64,000 bases of DNA from Kofleriaceae bacterium (GTDB lineage: Bacteria; Myxococcota_A; Polyangia; Haliangiales; Haliangiaceae): contig JANTGM010000002.1 of NCBI GenBank assembly GCA_024762925.1, forward strand, positions 1-64,000, written 5' to 3'. Under the pieces are notes generated by a model. That model was given only the letters and a program-made list of their open reading frames with translations, did no database searches and was not told where the DNA came from. The translations under genes were made by a program, and so were the position numbers. Below, in pieces: positions 1 through 9,317 of this stretch (its first letter is position 1; each line of letters starts with the position of its first letter).

Positions 1-164
1 CAGGCCGCGGTGGCTCTCGTCCAGTTGCTCCCGCTCCAGGCCGTGCCAAGCCTCCCAAGGCTCAGACGCCAGGTCGCGGTGGGGCTCGTCCGGCGGCTCC
101 CGCTCCTCGTCCAGCCAAGCCGAATCCCGATCGCGTTCGGCACCGACCCGGTTCTCCGCGCTAG
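1..164 (+). CDS. C-terminal tail of a truncated gene, Pro/Ala/Arg/Gly-rich
   Basis: Reading from base 3, there are 53 open codons ending at TAG 162-164. The 5' part lies outside the window. The peptide is low in complexity: two near-copies of a Gly-Arg-Gly-Gly-x-Arg-Pro block, each followed by Pro/Ala/Lys stretches, and a basic end. Such RGG-like disordered tails are common on RNA-binding proteins, including DEAD-box helicases, but no catalytic domain is visible, so the product cannot be named. A strong terminator follows 25 bp downstream on the same strand, which supports this being a real gene end. The alternative frame starting at base 10 runs through that terminator and is unlikely to be coding. 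Confidence 0.5.
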   Translation, partial: GRGGSRPVAPAPGRAKPPKAQTPGRGGARPAAPAPRPAKPNPDRVRHRPGSPR

Positions 165-188
165 CGAAACCACATCACAACGAAGAAA

Positions 189-213
189 GGCGCCGCAACT
201 CGCGGCGCCTTTG
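189..213 (+). terminator. Rho-independent terminator
   Basis: A perfect 8-bp GC-rich stem (GGCGCCGC 189-196 with GCGGCGCC 202-209), a 5-nt loop and a short T-run (TTTGT) follow the + strand gene that ends at 164. The structure also lies just beyond the stop of the convergent pilT-like gene, so it may help end both transcripts. Confidence 0.85.
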
Positions 214-223
214 TCGTTTCGGT

Positions 224-1300
224 CTACTCTCCAAAGTTGAGCGCGCGCTCAAATTCGTCTGGGTTGGAGCTGGCGTAGATCGCCGCCTCCACGCTGATAA
301 GCCCCGCGTTGGTGAGCTCGACCAGGTGCTGATCGAAGAGCTGCATTGAGTAGAGATCGCGACCCTTTGCAATAAGGTCACCAATGTCATTGAGCCGCCC
401 GGTGCGAATGCACTCGCGGATGGTTCGAGTCACTCGCATGATCTCAAGAGCTGGAATCCGCTGCTGTGTGTCTTTTCCAGCCAGCAACCGCAGCGAGATG
501 ACTGCTTGCAGCGCATCACCAAGTCGGTCGCGGGTGACATCTTGGGCATCTGTTGGGAACATTCCAACAAACCGTTGAACCGTTGCGACTGCGTCTGGCG
601 TGTGAATCGCAGAAATCACCAAGTGGCCGGTTTCGGCAGCCTTGAGGCAGGTTGCAGCGGTATCCGCATCGCGAATCTCCCCAACCATGATCACATCAGG
701 ATCCTGGCGCAGCGCGGCGGTTAGCGCGTCTCGAAAGCTCTCGGTATCCGAGCCGAGCTCGCGTTGGATGATCATGCACTTGCCCGGTTCGAAGAGGTAT
801 TCGATTGGGTCTTCAATGGTGATGATGTGTGCGTGCCGCGTCTCGTTGATGTAGCGAATGAGAGAGGCGATGGTGGTTGTCTTGCCATTGCCCGTTGCTC
901 CTGTGACGAGGATGAGTCCCCGCCGAGCATCGGCAATCTCTGCAATGACTGGTGGAAGGTTGAGATCGTCGAAGCTCTTCACATCAAAGGGAATCAGTCG
1001 CATGACAATCCCTACCGATCCTCGTTGCCGAAAGATCGATGCGCGAAAACGGCCCATGCCCGAAAGTGAGTAGGAAACATCCACTTCGCCAAACGGCTTG
1101 TAGAAGTCGATCTTCCGATCGCCCAGGATCATCGATGCAATGCCCTCGGTGTCCTTTGAGGAGAGGGGCGGCACGCGAATCGCGCCTAAAAGTTCGCCGT
1201 TCAAGCGGTAGTGCGGTGGATACCCCACCTCAAAGTGAATGTCGGATACGCCTCGCTCCACGCCAAACGCGAGAAGCTTGTGAAAGCTATTCTTGTCCAT
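224..1300 (-). CDS. pilT: PilT-family type IV pilus retraction ATPase
   Basis: Cytoplasmic hexameric ATPase of the PilT/PilU branch of secretion ATPases, which depolymerises type IV pili to drive twitching or S-motility. In this 358-aa reading the Walker A (GATGNGKTT) lies at about 134-142, the Walker B region with GEIRD at about 207-211, and the His box ([12 protein letters not shown]) at about 223-234. The length fits PilT. I chose ATG 1300 because AGGGAG precedes it and homologues begin this way; a GTG at 1390 gives 30 more residues but overlaps the upstream gene. The GGDEF/EAL gene immediately upstream suggests joint control of motility. PilT and PilU cannot be separated by eye. Confidence 0.9.
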   Translation of the reverse strand: MDKNSFHKLLAFGVERGVSDIHFEVGYPPHYRLNGELLGAIRVPPLSSKDTEGIASMILGDRKIDFYKPFGEVDVSYSLSGMGRFRASIFRQRGSVGIVMRLIPFDVKSFDDLNLPPVIAEIADARRGLILVTGATGNGKTTTIASLIRYINETRHAHIITIEDPIEYLFEPGKCMIIQRELGSDTESFRDALTAALRQDPDVIMVGEIRDADTAATCLKAAETGHLVISAIHTPDAVATVQRFVGMFPTDAQDVTRDRLGDALQAVISLRLLAGKDTQQRIPALEIMRVTRTIRECIRTGRLNDIGDLIAKGRDLYSMQLFDQHLVELTNAGLISVEAAIYASSNPDEFERALNFGE

Positions 1301-1340
1301 GATTTCAGATGACTCCCTGAAGAGTGCACGATTGTAACCC

Positions 1341-3809
1341 TCAGTTAATGTCGCCGCGAGTTCTCGTGGGCTCGTCTTCAAAGTCGTCACCCGCTCGAGC
1401 TCCTTCGCTCACGGCGTGGGGGATTTTCGGCAGTTTCGCGTCTCGAGGCAAGATCATCTGTCCGGTGGTCTCTTCAATATCGTCTTCAGAGCCGATGGGA
1501 ATACCCTCGCCAACCAAGACATCCGCTTCTGTGCCCGAGGTTCGGAGCCGGGCTCGCTGGGGCTTTGAGCGAATGGCGTCAATTGCTGCCTTGCTGACTT
1601 TGGGAAAGCAGAAGTCAGGGCGGGCGAGAAAATAGCCTTGGCCGAAGCGAACGCCGAGGTCACGCAGCGTCATCAAGTCTTCGAGGTCTTCAATACCCTC
1701 GGCAACCGTGACTGCATCGATGGTGGTGGCGATACGCACGAGCGACCGAACCATCTCGCGTTTCACGGTGCTTTGAGTGACACCTCGGCAGAGAACCTCA
1801 CTTAGCTTGATGAAGTGCGGCTGCAAGTTCATCACAACTTCTAGATTGGAGTGCCGGGTTCCCACATCATCGACTGCGACTCCAAATCCCATATCCGTGT
1901 AGCGAGTGAGTGCTTGGCGAAAGGCTGCAAAGTTTTGAATGGCGAGTCGCTCGGTGATTTCAAAAACGAGGTTGGCCGGTGTGAGCCCCGCTTCTTCCAA
2001 TTGCGAAACCACCTGCGTCTCGATGAAGTGTGTATCGTAGAACGACGCAGGCAAGAGATTGAGGAAGAGGCGGTGAACCGGTTCACACCCCTTTGCGTTG
2101 CGCAGTGCCGTTCGAAAACACGCTCGGTCAAGTTCGAGCGTTAGGTCCACAGCATCGGCCACGGAGAAGAGCGTGGTTGGCAGCGCGAGAAGAGAATCGG
2201 CAGGACCACGCGCAAGAGCTTCGAAGGCAAATCGGTCGCCGGTGTCGAGATCAACAAGCGGTTGGAATGCCGTCTTCAGGCGTTGGCTAATGATCAGATC
2301 TTGAAGTTCGCCTTTGTGAACACGAGAGAGTCGTTGCCACTCAAGCCCTGCGGCCTCTTTGGTTTCTTCGACGAGCCTGTGCACCAACCGCTCGCTTCGA
2401 ATCATCGGATTGTCGAGGATGCGATTGGAGCCAACAGCGATTTGCGGACGATCGCCGGTGAGGCCCCGCATGCGCTCTGTGAGCCCCTGCTCAAGCGCTT
2501 CCGTAATACGGTGCACGATCATTCGAGCATCAACTGTTGGGGAATCACCTTGTCTTGGTGGCGCGAGAAAACAAAGGAACCCATCCGCATCATCTGTGCG
2601 GCATAAGAGGTCTTCGCGCCGAAGACTGGAGCCGCGCATCTCGGCCAACAGTTGTCCTGCGCTGGCGAGCAACTGCGCGTGCTGGGCAATGCCAAACTCG
2701 CGTTCAATGCGTCGCAATCGACTTAGGTCAACATAGAGGCATGACATCGTTCGATCTCGCTGGAGCGCATACACCAAATCTCCCATGCGATCGTGAAAGG
2801 TGGGAAATTTCTTAGCGTGAGTATTGGCGAGGTTGGAATTGTTGTCGGAGTCTCCACTGATGACAACGCAGTTTCGACCCAGTGACTTGGCGGTGCGCAC
2901 AGCTGTTTCCGCTTGGGCAAGAACCGCGGCTGCGTGTTCTCCATCTTCTGGATAGGTGGCAACTCCAACACTCGCGGTGATCGAAACTCCGCCTGGGAGT
3001 ATTGCTGAGGACACGGCTTCGCGAAGACGCTCGGCCTTGACAGCGGCTCCCTTTTTGTCTGTCTCAGGCAAGAGCACCACAAACTCTTGTCCGCCAAAAC
3101 GACACGCAATGTCGCTTTGGCGAACTGACTCAGCTTGTGCCTTCAGGATGGATGCCACTGCGCTGAGAATCTGATCACCAATCAGAAATCCGGCGCTCCG
3201 ATTTAGCGAACTGAAGTTGTCGATATCAACATAGAGAGCACTAATGGACTGGTCGTATCGACGTGCTCGGGAGACTTCCTCGCGAAAGCGTTCCTGGAAG
3301 GAGCGATGGTTGTAGAGGCCCGTGAGTCGGTCCCGATTCGCGAGGGTTCCATCAGGCGCCCAGTCATCGTCGTGATTGCTCGCCAGACGACGCAAGGTAC
3401 TCGCTTCCAAAAAATCGCCGGCTAGCCGGCGCACCGCGGGCAAGAGCGTCGCTTGCGCCAGTGGGGGAACCGCCAAGTGCTGCACATGTGCGCGGTTGAT
3501 CGCATCGCGAAGCTGTGAGGACGATTCCGAAGACGAGATGAGAATCCGCCCTGCGTGAGGAAAGCGGTGATAGACCTCGTGTAGGAGGTCAATCGATTGT
3601 GTCTCACCAAGGGCGACAAGAACGACAGCCAGATCAGAGTTATTCTCAAGGGCTGCAACGGCTTCCTCGGTGCTCTTGGTTGCAAGAACTTCAAACTCCG
3701 AGTCGAGGAGCGAGCCAATTCGTTTTGCCATCGCGGGCTCAGCGAGAACCGCCAGCACTCTCACTCTGGCGCTACGCGCATCCATACCAGCATGTTCTTG
3801 TGATTCCAC
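1341..3809 (-). CDS. Pseudo-receiver / GGDEF / degenerate GGDEF / EAL signalling protein
   Basis: An 822-aa cytoplasmic protein. Residues about 14-130 resemble a receiver domain but lack a clear phospho-acceptor Asp. A GGDEF domain follows (about 158-315) whose signature reads GGQEF rather than GG[DE]EF, so cyclase activity is doubtful. A second, strongly degenerate GGDEF-like domain follows, then an EAL domain (about 510-750). The EAL domain keeps FEALARG, the Asn of LFLNLLP, EITE, the DD pair, FIKL, AEGIE and QGY, consistent with c-di-GMP phosphodiesterase activity, although loop 6 is altered (DDVGTRHSN). The start is GTG 3809; ATG 3785 is an alternative. It directly precedes the pilus ATPase gene, so a role in c-di-GMP control of pili is a fair inference. 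Confidence 0.85.
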   Translation of the reverse strand: MESQEHAGMDARSARVRVLAVLAEPAMAKRIGSLLDSEFEVLATKSTEEAVAALENNSDLAVVLVALGETQSIDLLHEVYHRFPHAGRILISSSESSSQLRDAINRAHVQHLAVPPLAQATLLPAVRRLAGDFLEASTLRRLASNHDDDWAPDGTLANRDRLTGLYNHRSFQERFREEVSRARRYDQSISALYVDIDNFSSLNRSAGFLIGDQILSAVASILKAQAESVRQSDIACRFGGQEFVVLLPETDKKGAAVKAERLREAVSSAILPGGVSITASVGVATYPEDGEHAAAVLAQAETAVRTAKSLGRNCVVISGDSDNNSNLANTHAKKFPTFHDRMGDLVYALQRDRTMSCLYVDLSRLRRIEREFGIAQHAQLLASAGQLLAEMRGSSLRREDLLCRTDDADGFLCFLAPPRQGDSPTVDARMIVHRITEALEQGLTERMRGLTGDRPQIAVGSNRILDNPMIRSERLVHRLVEETKEAAGLEWQRLSRVHKGELQDLIISQRLKTAFQPLVDLDTGDRFAFEALARGPADSLLALPTTLFSVADAVDLTLELDRACFRTALRNAKGCEPVHRLFLNLLPASFYDTHFIETQVVSQLEEAGLTPANLVFEITERLAIQNFAAFRQALTRYTDMGFGVAVDDVGTRHSNLEVVMNLQPHFIKLSEVLCRGVTQSTVKREMVRSLVRIATTIDAVTVAEGIEDLEDLMTLRDLGVRFGQGYFLARPDFCFPKVSKAAIDAIRSKPQRARLRTSGTEADVLVGEGIPIGSEDDIEETTGQMILPRDAKLPKIPHAVSEGARAGDDFEDEPTRTRGDIN

Positions 3810-3984
3810 GGAGCCTCGCGTCAGTATAGGACGGCAAGACTTTAACGCGATAGAGAATGTCCTTTGTTAGACTATCAAAGCACTGTTTTGCGTTTGGCGT
3901 TCCCTAGCTTGCTGTGCGGCAAAGGGCCTATTTGAGCGGGCCTATGTATGCGCCTATGTAGATGAATGGGCGATACGGGAGCTG

Positions 3985-4206
3985 GTGTACGGCAAACGGA
4001 TCTTGTTTTTTTGATTCGGATCAGAACACTTGCAAAGCAGCCGCGTGGGCCTCAAGGCAACGAGCGCCGATGTTGACATCCGCGACACCACTCGATGAAC
4101 TGTGCACGCTACTTGAAACCAGTCGCTACGATCTCATCATGGCGTGCCCACGACCAAGCAACACGAGGGCCATCGGGAAATGATGAACCTTCTTGACAAG
4201 GGCTAA
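3985..4206 (+). pseudogene. Decayed receiver-domain (response-regulator) relic
   Basis: This covers most of the 447-bp space between two minus-strand genes. One frame reads LVYGKRILFF and then hits TGA (4012-4014) inside a run of seven T (4006-4012). Shifting one base there continues as DSDQNTCKA, a helix-like stretch, TPLDELCTLLETS and RYDLIMACPRP, which follows the beta1-alpha1-beta2-alpha2-beta3 order of a receiver domain, with Cys where the phospho-acceptor Asp should be. A second shift would continue into GHREMMNLLDKG and a stop at 4204-4206. I infer a frameshifted remnant; a chance open stretch remains possible. Nothing else is recognisable between 3810 and 4256. Confidence 0.35.
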
Positions 4207-4256
4207 GCGTGAGCATCCCAGCGCTCGTTCATAGAGACGGTTTGCTCTCATCAAGG

Positions 4257-5375
4257 CTATTGCAGCACAATCTCGCGGTAGAGCGTGCTCACCTTGCCCG
4301 CCTCCTCGACTTCGAGCTCGAGCATATGCCGACCCCTTGCCAAAGAGGGATCTGGCGTCCATAGGCCCGTGAGGAGCGCCCGGGCAGAGGCGTCAGTGTC
4401 TGCAGGAGTGATCGCAGGAAACTCATGCAATGCGACCTGTTTGCCAACGCGGGTGCGAAGTCGGAGTCGAGCGCTTGCTTGCGCCGAGATGCCTCCAACA
4501 ACGGCTTCAATTCGAAGCGGTTCGCCTCGTACTAGGAGCGCAGCCTTTGGAATGCGCAGTCTTTGGCCTCCGAAGATTTCTAAGTTGGTCAGCGTGGGAG
4601 AGCCTGCTGGGGCAAAGCTGGTGCCGGCGATTTGAATGGCAACGCTGGCTTGCTCATCTTCGGTAGCGAAATCAACTCGATATGAACCGACCCGTGCCAG
4701 CCGTGGTACGCGAAGGGGAATGTCGATCGCTACTTCACCGGCCGGGTAGCGCTGCTTGGGCATGAAGGCTCGCTCATCTTCCGCGACAATCGCTATCGCA
4801 ATGGCTTTGGGAACTGCCAGAGTGGCGCGAATTGCGATCGACTCTCCTTGAAAGAAGGTGCGGCGCGCTCGACCTGCGACATCGACGACCCGTGCATAAA
4901 GAGGTGGCTGGGCCGGCAACTGCAGAGGCGCGTCCTTGCCGACGACTTGGAAGTCCTCTGATGTGATACTCGCACTCTTCCCGTCCTGATCGCTCATGCG
5001 GATCGTGAGCGCATAGGTCCCGCTGATGACTTCCGAGCCGAGCGTGAGCTCTAGTCCTGCTGAGGTTTGAATCTGCGGATTCGCTTCCAACGTGGCGGAT
5101 GCGGTGGCGAGACGCGGATCTCCTGTCCTTGTCGCGACCTGAACTTCATAGGGCGGCCGCCCACCTCGCACGCTGAGATCGAGATGAACTGCCTCTCCTG
5201 CGATGAAGGGACGATCGCGTCTTGGAGCCACAACAGCGTCAAAGGCGATGAGTTCAAGGGATAGTGGTGAGGTATGAAGCTCCTCGGCCGGCCCACGCGA
5301 TTGGCATGCAGCGCCAACAACCAGGGCACTACACGGCGCCAAGCAAGCCAAGAGGTGGACGATCACGCGGTGCAT
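4257..5375 (-). CDS. Predicted lipoprotein with Ig-like repeats, function unknown
   Basis: About 372 aa from ATG 5375. The N-terminus (MHRVIVHLLACLAPCSALVV) is a signal peptide followed by GAAC, a loose lipobox. The rest is beta-rich and divides into about three Ig/invasin-like segments, the first with a PPYEV strand after Gly-Gly as in macroglobulin-like domains and each ending in a regularly spaced beta pattern (for example GTYALTIRMSD, GSYRVDFATED, GRHMLELEVEE). No catalytic motif is visible. It is probably an envelope-anchored binding or structural protein. ATG 5390 and a further upstream start at 5453 are possible, but these would intrude on the short divergent region shared with glmU. 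Confidence 0.65.
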   Translation of the reverse strand: MHRVIVHLLACLAPCSALVVGAACQSRGPAEELHTSPLSLELIAFDAVVAPRRDRPFIAGEAVHLDLSVRGGRPPYEVQVATRTGDPRLATASATLEANPQIQTSAGLELTLGSEVISGTYALTIRMSDQDGKSASITSEDFQVVGKDAPLQLPAQPPLYARVVDVAGRARRTFFQGESIAIRATLAVPKAIAIAIVAEDERAFMPKQRYPAGEVAIDIPLRVPRLARVGSYRVDFATEDEQASVAIQIAGTSFAPAGSPTLTNLEIFGGQRLRIPKAALLVRGEPLRIEAVVGGISAQASARLRLRTRVGKQVALHEFPAITPADTDASARALLTGLWTPDPSLARGRHMLELEVEEAGKVSTLYREIVLQ

Positions 5376-5507
5376 GGACCTGTCAACCATAGAGGCCCCA
5401 AGGTGCTTGCGTCTAGCATAGGTGGATGATTGACGTCTCGCATCTCGCCCCAAAATGACGCCCGCGAATCAGGCACTCGGCGCAAGGCTCTTGTACATTC
5501 GAAGCCG

Positions 5508-6917
5508 ATGTCCGCACCAATAGTTCTGATTCTTGCAGCTGGCCTTGGTACGCGCATGAAGAGCGCGAAGGCCAAAGTACTTCACGAGGTCGCTGGGCGA
5601 CCGCTCATCGCTTGGGCTGTTGAAACGGCCAAGGCCGCCGGGGCAGATACGATTGTCGCAATCCTTGGCCATCAACTCGAAGATGTGAAAGACGTGCTCG
5701 ACGATCGCTATGGTGAAGGTACGATTCTAATCGCTCATCAGAAAGAACAGCGCGGGACGGGGCACGCTGTCATGAGTGCTCTGCCCGCACTCGAAGGGCA
5801 ACCAGATAGCCGAACGGTTGTGGTTCTCACGGGCGATGCTCCGCTCCTTCGCGCCGAGAGAGTCTCCGACTTGGCGAATGCGTGTCAGGCATCTGAGTCG
5901 AAGTTGGCGCTCCTATCGACAATTCCACCCGAGGCCGTCGCCTATGGGCGTCTGCTCCGGGACGATTCGGGGAAGCTGCTTCGGATTGTTGAAGACGCTG
6001 ACGCAAACGATGAGCAAAAAACCATTCGAGAAATGAATGCTGGGTTCTACGCAATGAACCTAGGAGTTCTTCGTAAGATGGTCGAAAACCTCACCTCGGA
6101 CAATGCACAAGGCGAGCTGTACCTAACCGATCTTGCCGAGCAGGCGGCAGAACGTGGTGGCGCTGCGGTCATGGAGGCTCCGTTCGACGAGATCGCTGGC
6201 ATCAATGATCGTCGAGATCTGGCGAGAGTCTCTGCGAGTGCGCGGGCGCGAATCAATGACGCTTGGATGCAGCAGGGGGTTACCTTCGAAGATTCAGCAT
6301 CCACGTACGTGGGGGCAGACGTGAGAGAAATTGGGCGAGACACCATCTTGGGGCCAGGCGTTCACCTTCGCGGAAAGACAAGCATCGGTGAAGGAGTCTT
6401 TGTCGACGCTGGTTGCGTAATCACCGATGTAAGCATCGACAACGGAAGCTGGATCAAACCTTATAGCGTCATCATCGACAGCAAGGTCGGCAAGAAAGTC
6501 CAAGTTGGGCCATTCACACACTGTCGTCCCAATACCGTTTTGGACGAAGAGTGCAAAGTTGGAAACTTTGTCGAGATCAAGAAGACGCACGTGATGGCGG
6601 GAGCTAAGGCCAGCCACCTCTCCTATCTTGGAGATGCTTCTATCGGCGCAAAGGCGAACATCGGCGCGGGTACGATTACCTGTAACTACGATGGGTTTCG
6701 GAAGCACAAGACTACGATTGAGGCGGGCGCCTTCATCGGGTCCGATTCACAGCTCGTTGCTCCTGTGACAATCGGCCGCGACGCGTTTGTCGGGTCGGGA
6801 ACAACCGTCACGAAGGATGTTCCGCGCTCTTCGCTTGCTCTTTCACGCACCAAGCAGGTCAACGTTGAAGGTTGGGCGGACCGGTTTCGCGCAGCGAGTA
6901 AGAAGCGCCAGCGCTAG
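5508..6917 (+). CDS. glmU: Bifunctional GlmU: GlcNAc-1-P uridylyltransferase / GlcN-1-P acetyltransferase
   Basis: Makes UDP-N-acetylglucosamine, the precursor of peptidoglycan, LPS and surface glycans, in the cytosol. The N-terminal nucleotidyltransferase half begins with LAAGLGTRMKS and contains QRGTGHAV and GELYLTDL. The C-terminal half is a left-handed beta-helix with hexapeptide repeats, including KASHLSYLG (acetyltransferase His) and GAGTITCNYDG. At 469 aa it has the usual family length. ATG 5508 is chosen because it sits directly before the conserved APIVLILAAG strand; the longer frame from 5430 has no homologous N-terminus. It stands alone, divergent from the lipoprotein gene and convergent with the CoA transferase gene. 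The product could feed the UDP-sugar enzymes at 37918-40254. Confidence 0.97.
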   Translation: MSAPIVLILAAGLGTRMKSAKAKVLHEVAGRPLIAWAVETAKAAGADTIVAILGHQLEDVKDVLDDRYGEGTILIAHQKEQRGTGHAVMSALPALEGQPDSRTVVVLTGDAPLLRAERVSDLANACQASESKLALLSTIPPEAVAYGRLLRDDSGKLLRIVEDADANDEQKTIREMNAGFYAMNLGVLRKMVENLTSDNAQGELYLTDLAEQAAERGGAAVMEAPFDEIAGINDRRDLARVSASARARINDAWMQQGVTFEDSASTYVGADVREIGRDTILGPGVHLRGKTSIGEGVFVDAGCVITDVSIDNGSWIKPYSVIIDSKVGKKVQVGPFTHCRPNTVLDEECKVGNFVEIKKTHVMAGAKASHLSYLGDASIGAKANIGAGTITCNYDGFRKHKTTIEAGAFIGSDSQLVAPVTIGRDAFVGSGTTVTKDVPRSSLALSRTKQVNVEGWADRFRAASKKRQR

Positions 6918-6951
6918 GCGTTGCAAGCCGAGCTATCGGCAAGACCCGCTA

Positions 6952-8115
6952 TCAAACCAGCTCTGCGATTTCGTCGTCGGAGAAGCCAAACTCCGCCAAG
7001 ACTTCTGAGCTGTGTTGTCCAAGTGTCGGAGCAAGATGCCTGGCTTTCGCTTGCCCAACTGGCGTTCGAATCTGCAGCACTTCGCCACCCTCACAGGGGA
7101 CTTTGAAAAACAACCCTCGGCTCTTGTGAAGAGGATGCGACTGTAGCTCGTCCAGTTCGAGAACAGCTTCCGTGCAGCAGTCGTGGTTGTTGAAAATGGC
7201 AACCCACTCGTCGCGTGTCTTGGAACCGATAATCTCTGAGAGTTCAGCGCGAATCTCTGCTTGCCGTTCTGGGCCAGCGACTACCTCTGCCATGTCACAT
7301 GCTCTCCCAATCGCGGTGTTGAAAGCGAGCCAGAACTTGGGTTCAAGTGCTCCCACGCTCAAGTACCGTTCATCTTTCGTTTGGTAGACACCATAGCAAG
7401 CGAGACCTCCGTTGAGACTCTCTTGCCCTCGAGTGGGCGTTTGTACTCCGCAGTCGAGATTGCCGAGCTCTGCCGCCAAGAGCGCCATTGCGCCCTCGGT
7501 CATCGAGATGTCCAGGTGCTGTCCACCGTGCTTGCTGCGTCCCACGAGGGCACCCAAGACCGCTGTAGCGCCCCAAAGCGCGCCACCAGCCAAGTCCGCG
7601 ATCTGCACGCCAGGCATGACCGGTGGGCCTTTGGCAGCGCCCCCCATGGCGAGAACGCCGGCCAGCGCGATGTAGTTCAAATCGTGACCAGCCCTCTGTG
7701 ATAGCGCGCCGTCTTGGCCATAGCCCGAAATCGAACAGAGGATGATGTTTGGATTGCGAGCCTTAAGTGCCTCGAAGTCAACTCCAAGGCGTTTGATTAC
7801 CCCTGGTCGAAATGACTCGATCACGACGTCTGCTGTCTCTACCATTCGAAGAAGCGCCGCCTTGCCCGCGTCGGACTTGAGGTCGAGAACCAGAGAGCGT
7901 TTGTCTCGATTCACGGCCAAGAACCGGCCGGACATGCCGCCTTTGGCGGGGGGGATATTTCTTAGGTAATCTCCCGATCCCGGAGACTCGATTTTGATGA
8001 CGTCGGCACCCATGTCTGCCAAGACCATGGTGAGAAATGGACCTGGTAGGAGGCGAGAGAGGTCTAGGACGCGAATCCCTTCAAGACAGGGGGCTGGGGC
8101 ATTCGAGGTGCTCAT
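6952..8115 (-). CDS. Class III CoA transferase, alpha-methylacyl-CoA racemase type
   Basis: A 387-aa family III CoA transferase/racemase. The N-terminal motif [15 protein letters not shown] and the downstream [14 protein letters not shown] are diagnostic. The segment [15 protein letters not shown] matches the catalytic His region of alpha-methylacyl-CoA racemase, which inverts the 2-methyl centre of branched acyl-CoAs before beta-oxidation; this makes racemase more likely than CoA transferase. ATG 8115 is preceded by GAGGA at a good distance, so the track-length extension to 8205 is not used. It lies downstream of the SCP-2 gene on the same strand, but a terminator separates the two. The shared lipid theme suggests branched-chain or sterol-like substrates. 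Confidence 0.88.
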   Translation of the reverse strand: MSTSNAPAPCLEGIRVLDLSRLLPGPFLTMVLADMGADVIKIESPGSGDYLRNIPPAKGGMSGRFLAVNRDKRSLVLDLKSDAGKAALLRMVETADVVIESFRPGVIKRLGVDFEALKARNPNIILCSISGYGQDGALSQRAGHDLNYIALAGVLAMGGAAKGPPVMPGVQIADLAGGALWGATAVLGALVGRSKHGGQHLDISMTEGAMALLAAELGNLDCGVQTPTRGQESLNGGLACYGVYQTKDERYLSVGALEPKFWLAFNTAIGRACDMAEVVAGPERQAEIRAELSEIIGSKTRDEWVAIFNNHDCCTEAVLELDELQSHPLHKSRGLFFKVPCEGGEVLQIRTPVGQAKARHLAPTLGQHSSEVLAEFGFSDDEIAELV

Positions 8116-8196
8116 TGCTGTCCTCGATGATAGGCCCTGGAGCGACGATGTGCGCTTAAACGACTCGGCGATCTGCAAACGATCGGGTGCTTGGGC

Positions 8197-8231
8197 AAAA
8201 CGCAAAGAAGGCTGGGAGGGCGCCCCAGCCT
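8197..8231 (-). terminator. Rho-independent terminator after the SCP-2 gene
   Basis: On the minus strand an 8-bp stem (AGGCTGGG 8231-8224 with CCCAGCCT 8216-8209) and a 7-nt loop are followed by TCTTTGCGTTTT. It lies 17 bp past the stop of the gene ending at 8248 and before the start of the CoA transferase gene, so the two are probably separate transcripts. Confidence 0.75.
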
Positions 8232-8247
8232 ATGTCGTCGTCAACGC

Positions 8248-8601
8248 CTAGCCCTGTGCAGCTAGGTCGAAAAACTGCTGGAGCTTGGTCGCGAGCATGG
8301 GATCTCCACTGACCCGCAATTTGCCCTGAAAATAGAGCTGCATTCCAGCCTGAGGATCGCTGAGCATCGTTTTGAAGTCATCATGGGCAACTTCGACCGT
8401 GCATTGTGCATTGCTTGATTCGTCAACGTTGCAGGTCGGAGGATCGGCCGTTAGATCGACGCTCCACGTTCCGCCACCTTCACCGCTAATCTTGAAACAG
8501 TAGATCGCATTGACTTCACGAGCTTTGTCGGGAAATTTGGTCAACGCGACAGGAACCTGTTCGTTGAAGAGTTCTTGGGCGTCTTTGGGCGCATGTGCCA
8601 T
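8248..8601 (-). CDS. SCP-2 sterol-transfer family protein
   Basis: A 117-aa single-domain protein. The pattern with GGTWSVDLTADPPT, a Cys-containing beta strand (QCTVEVAHDDFKTML) and the C-terminal GKLRVSGDPMLATKLQQFF block is that of the SCP2 fold, a hydrophobic pocket that carries sterols, fatty acyl-CoAs or other lipids in the cytosol. ATG 8601 is chosen because AGAGGA lies 9 nt upstream; a start at 8640 would add 13 residues not typical of the family. It precedes a racemase-type gene and is divergent from a Pal-like gene. The ligand cannot be inferred from the sequence. Confidence 0.88.
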   Translation of the reverse strand: MAHAPKDAQELFNEQVPVALTKFPDKAREVNAIYCFKISGEGGGTWSVDLTADPPTCNVDESSNAQCTVEVAHDDFKTMLSDPQAGMQLYFQGKLRVSGDPMLATKLQQFFDLAAQG

Positions 8602-8812
8602 TGGTATCGATCCTCTCAAAAGTATTGCGGCTTTGGCCACAACGAGGCACGGCGTAGCACGTGCAACTCTTAGACGTCAAGGTTGTCCGGCGACGAGTAA
8701 GTTGCGGAAATTACACGAAACTACCTACTTTGAAATGCCTGAAGGGCCATGCTATGGAATGGTTAGAGAAAGCGGGCCGTCCTCTGTCCAGGCCTGGGAA
8801 AAGAGAAAAACC

Positions 8813-9310
8813 ATGCGCTCATCAACCATTTCCATGTTTCTGCTCTCCCTTACCGTCGCCGTTGCTTGTGGCGATAAGCCAAAGAAGAAGACCGTCGCTA
8901 GTTCTTCGGTTGCCACAGAGGCTCCAGGTCCAGAATCAGACTCCGAAGACGCCACCCCAGAGGAGGACACCAACGAGGTCGCGCCGGCCAGCCTGGAAGA
9001 CGTCCTGTACTTCGCGTTTGACTCAAGCGACTTGGATGAAGAGTCGAAGGCCCGACTTCAGAACAATGCTGAGTGGATGAAGGAAGATTCCTCGCGCGTT
9101 TTGACGATCGAAGGCCACACCGACGAAGCTGGAACCACTGACTACAACCTTGCTCTTGGCGAGCGCCGCGCCCGCATCACACGCGACTACTTGGTGCGTC
9201 TTGGCGTCGAAGCCGGCCGTGTGCAGATCATTACCTACGGGGAAGAAAAGCCTGCTGGAAACGAGGATTCGCTCAACCGACGCAGTGTCTTTGTTGCTAC
9301 TCGTAAGTAG
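8813..9310 (+). CDS. pal: Pal/OmpA-type peptidoglycan-associated lipoprotein
   Basis: A 165-aa lipoprotein: signal peptide with a VAVAC lipobox, an acidic linker (about 25-60) and a C-terminal OmpA-like domain. The domain shows YFAFDSSDLDEES, IEGHTDEAGTTDYNLALGE and RRARITRDYL, the Asp and Arg positions that bind diaminopimelate in peptidoglycan, and YGEEKPAGNEDSLNRR. It should anchor the outer membrane to the wall. ATG 8813 is the only start that yields a signal peptide. Pal usually belongs to a tol-pal operon; here the gene stands alone, and the tolQ/R-like pair in this window (42240-43414) is with tonB. It may therefore be an OmpA-like paralogue rather than the Tol-system Pal. Confidence 0.85.
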   Translation: MRSSTISMFLLSLTVAVACGDKPKKKTVASSSVATEAPGPESDSEDATPEEDTNEVAPASLEDVLYFAFDSSDLDEESKARLQNNAEWMKEDSSRVLTIEGHTDEAGTTDYNLALGERRARITRDYLVRLGVEAGRVQIITYGEEKPAGNEDSLNRRSVFVATRK

Positions 9311-9317
9311 CAAGGCG

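Noticed and set aside
6929-6942. Small hairpin GCCGA/TCGGC after glmU
   Set aside because: A 5-bp stem without a T-run on either strand is insufficient for a terminator call.
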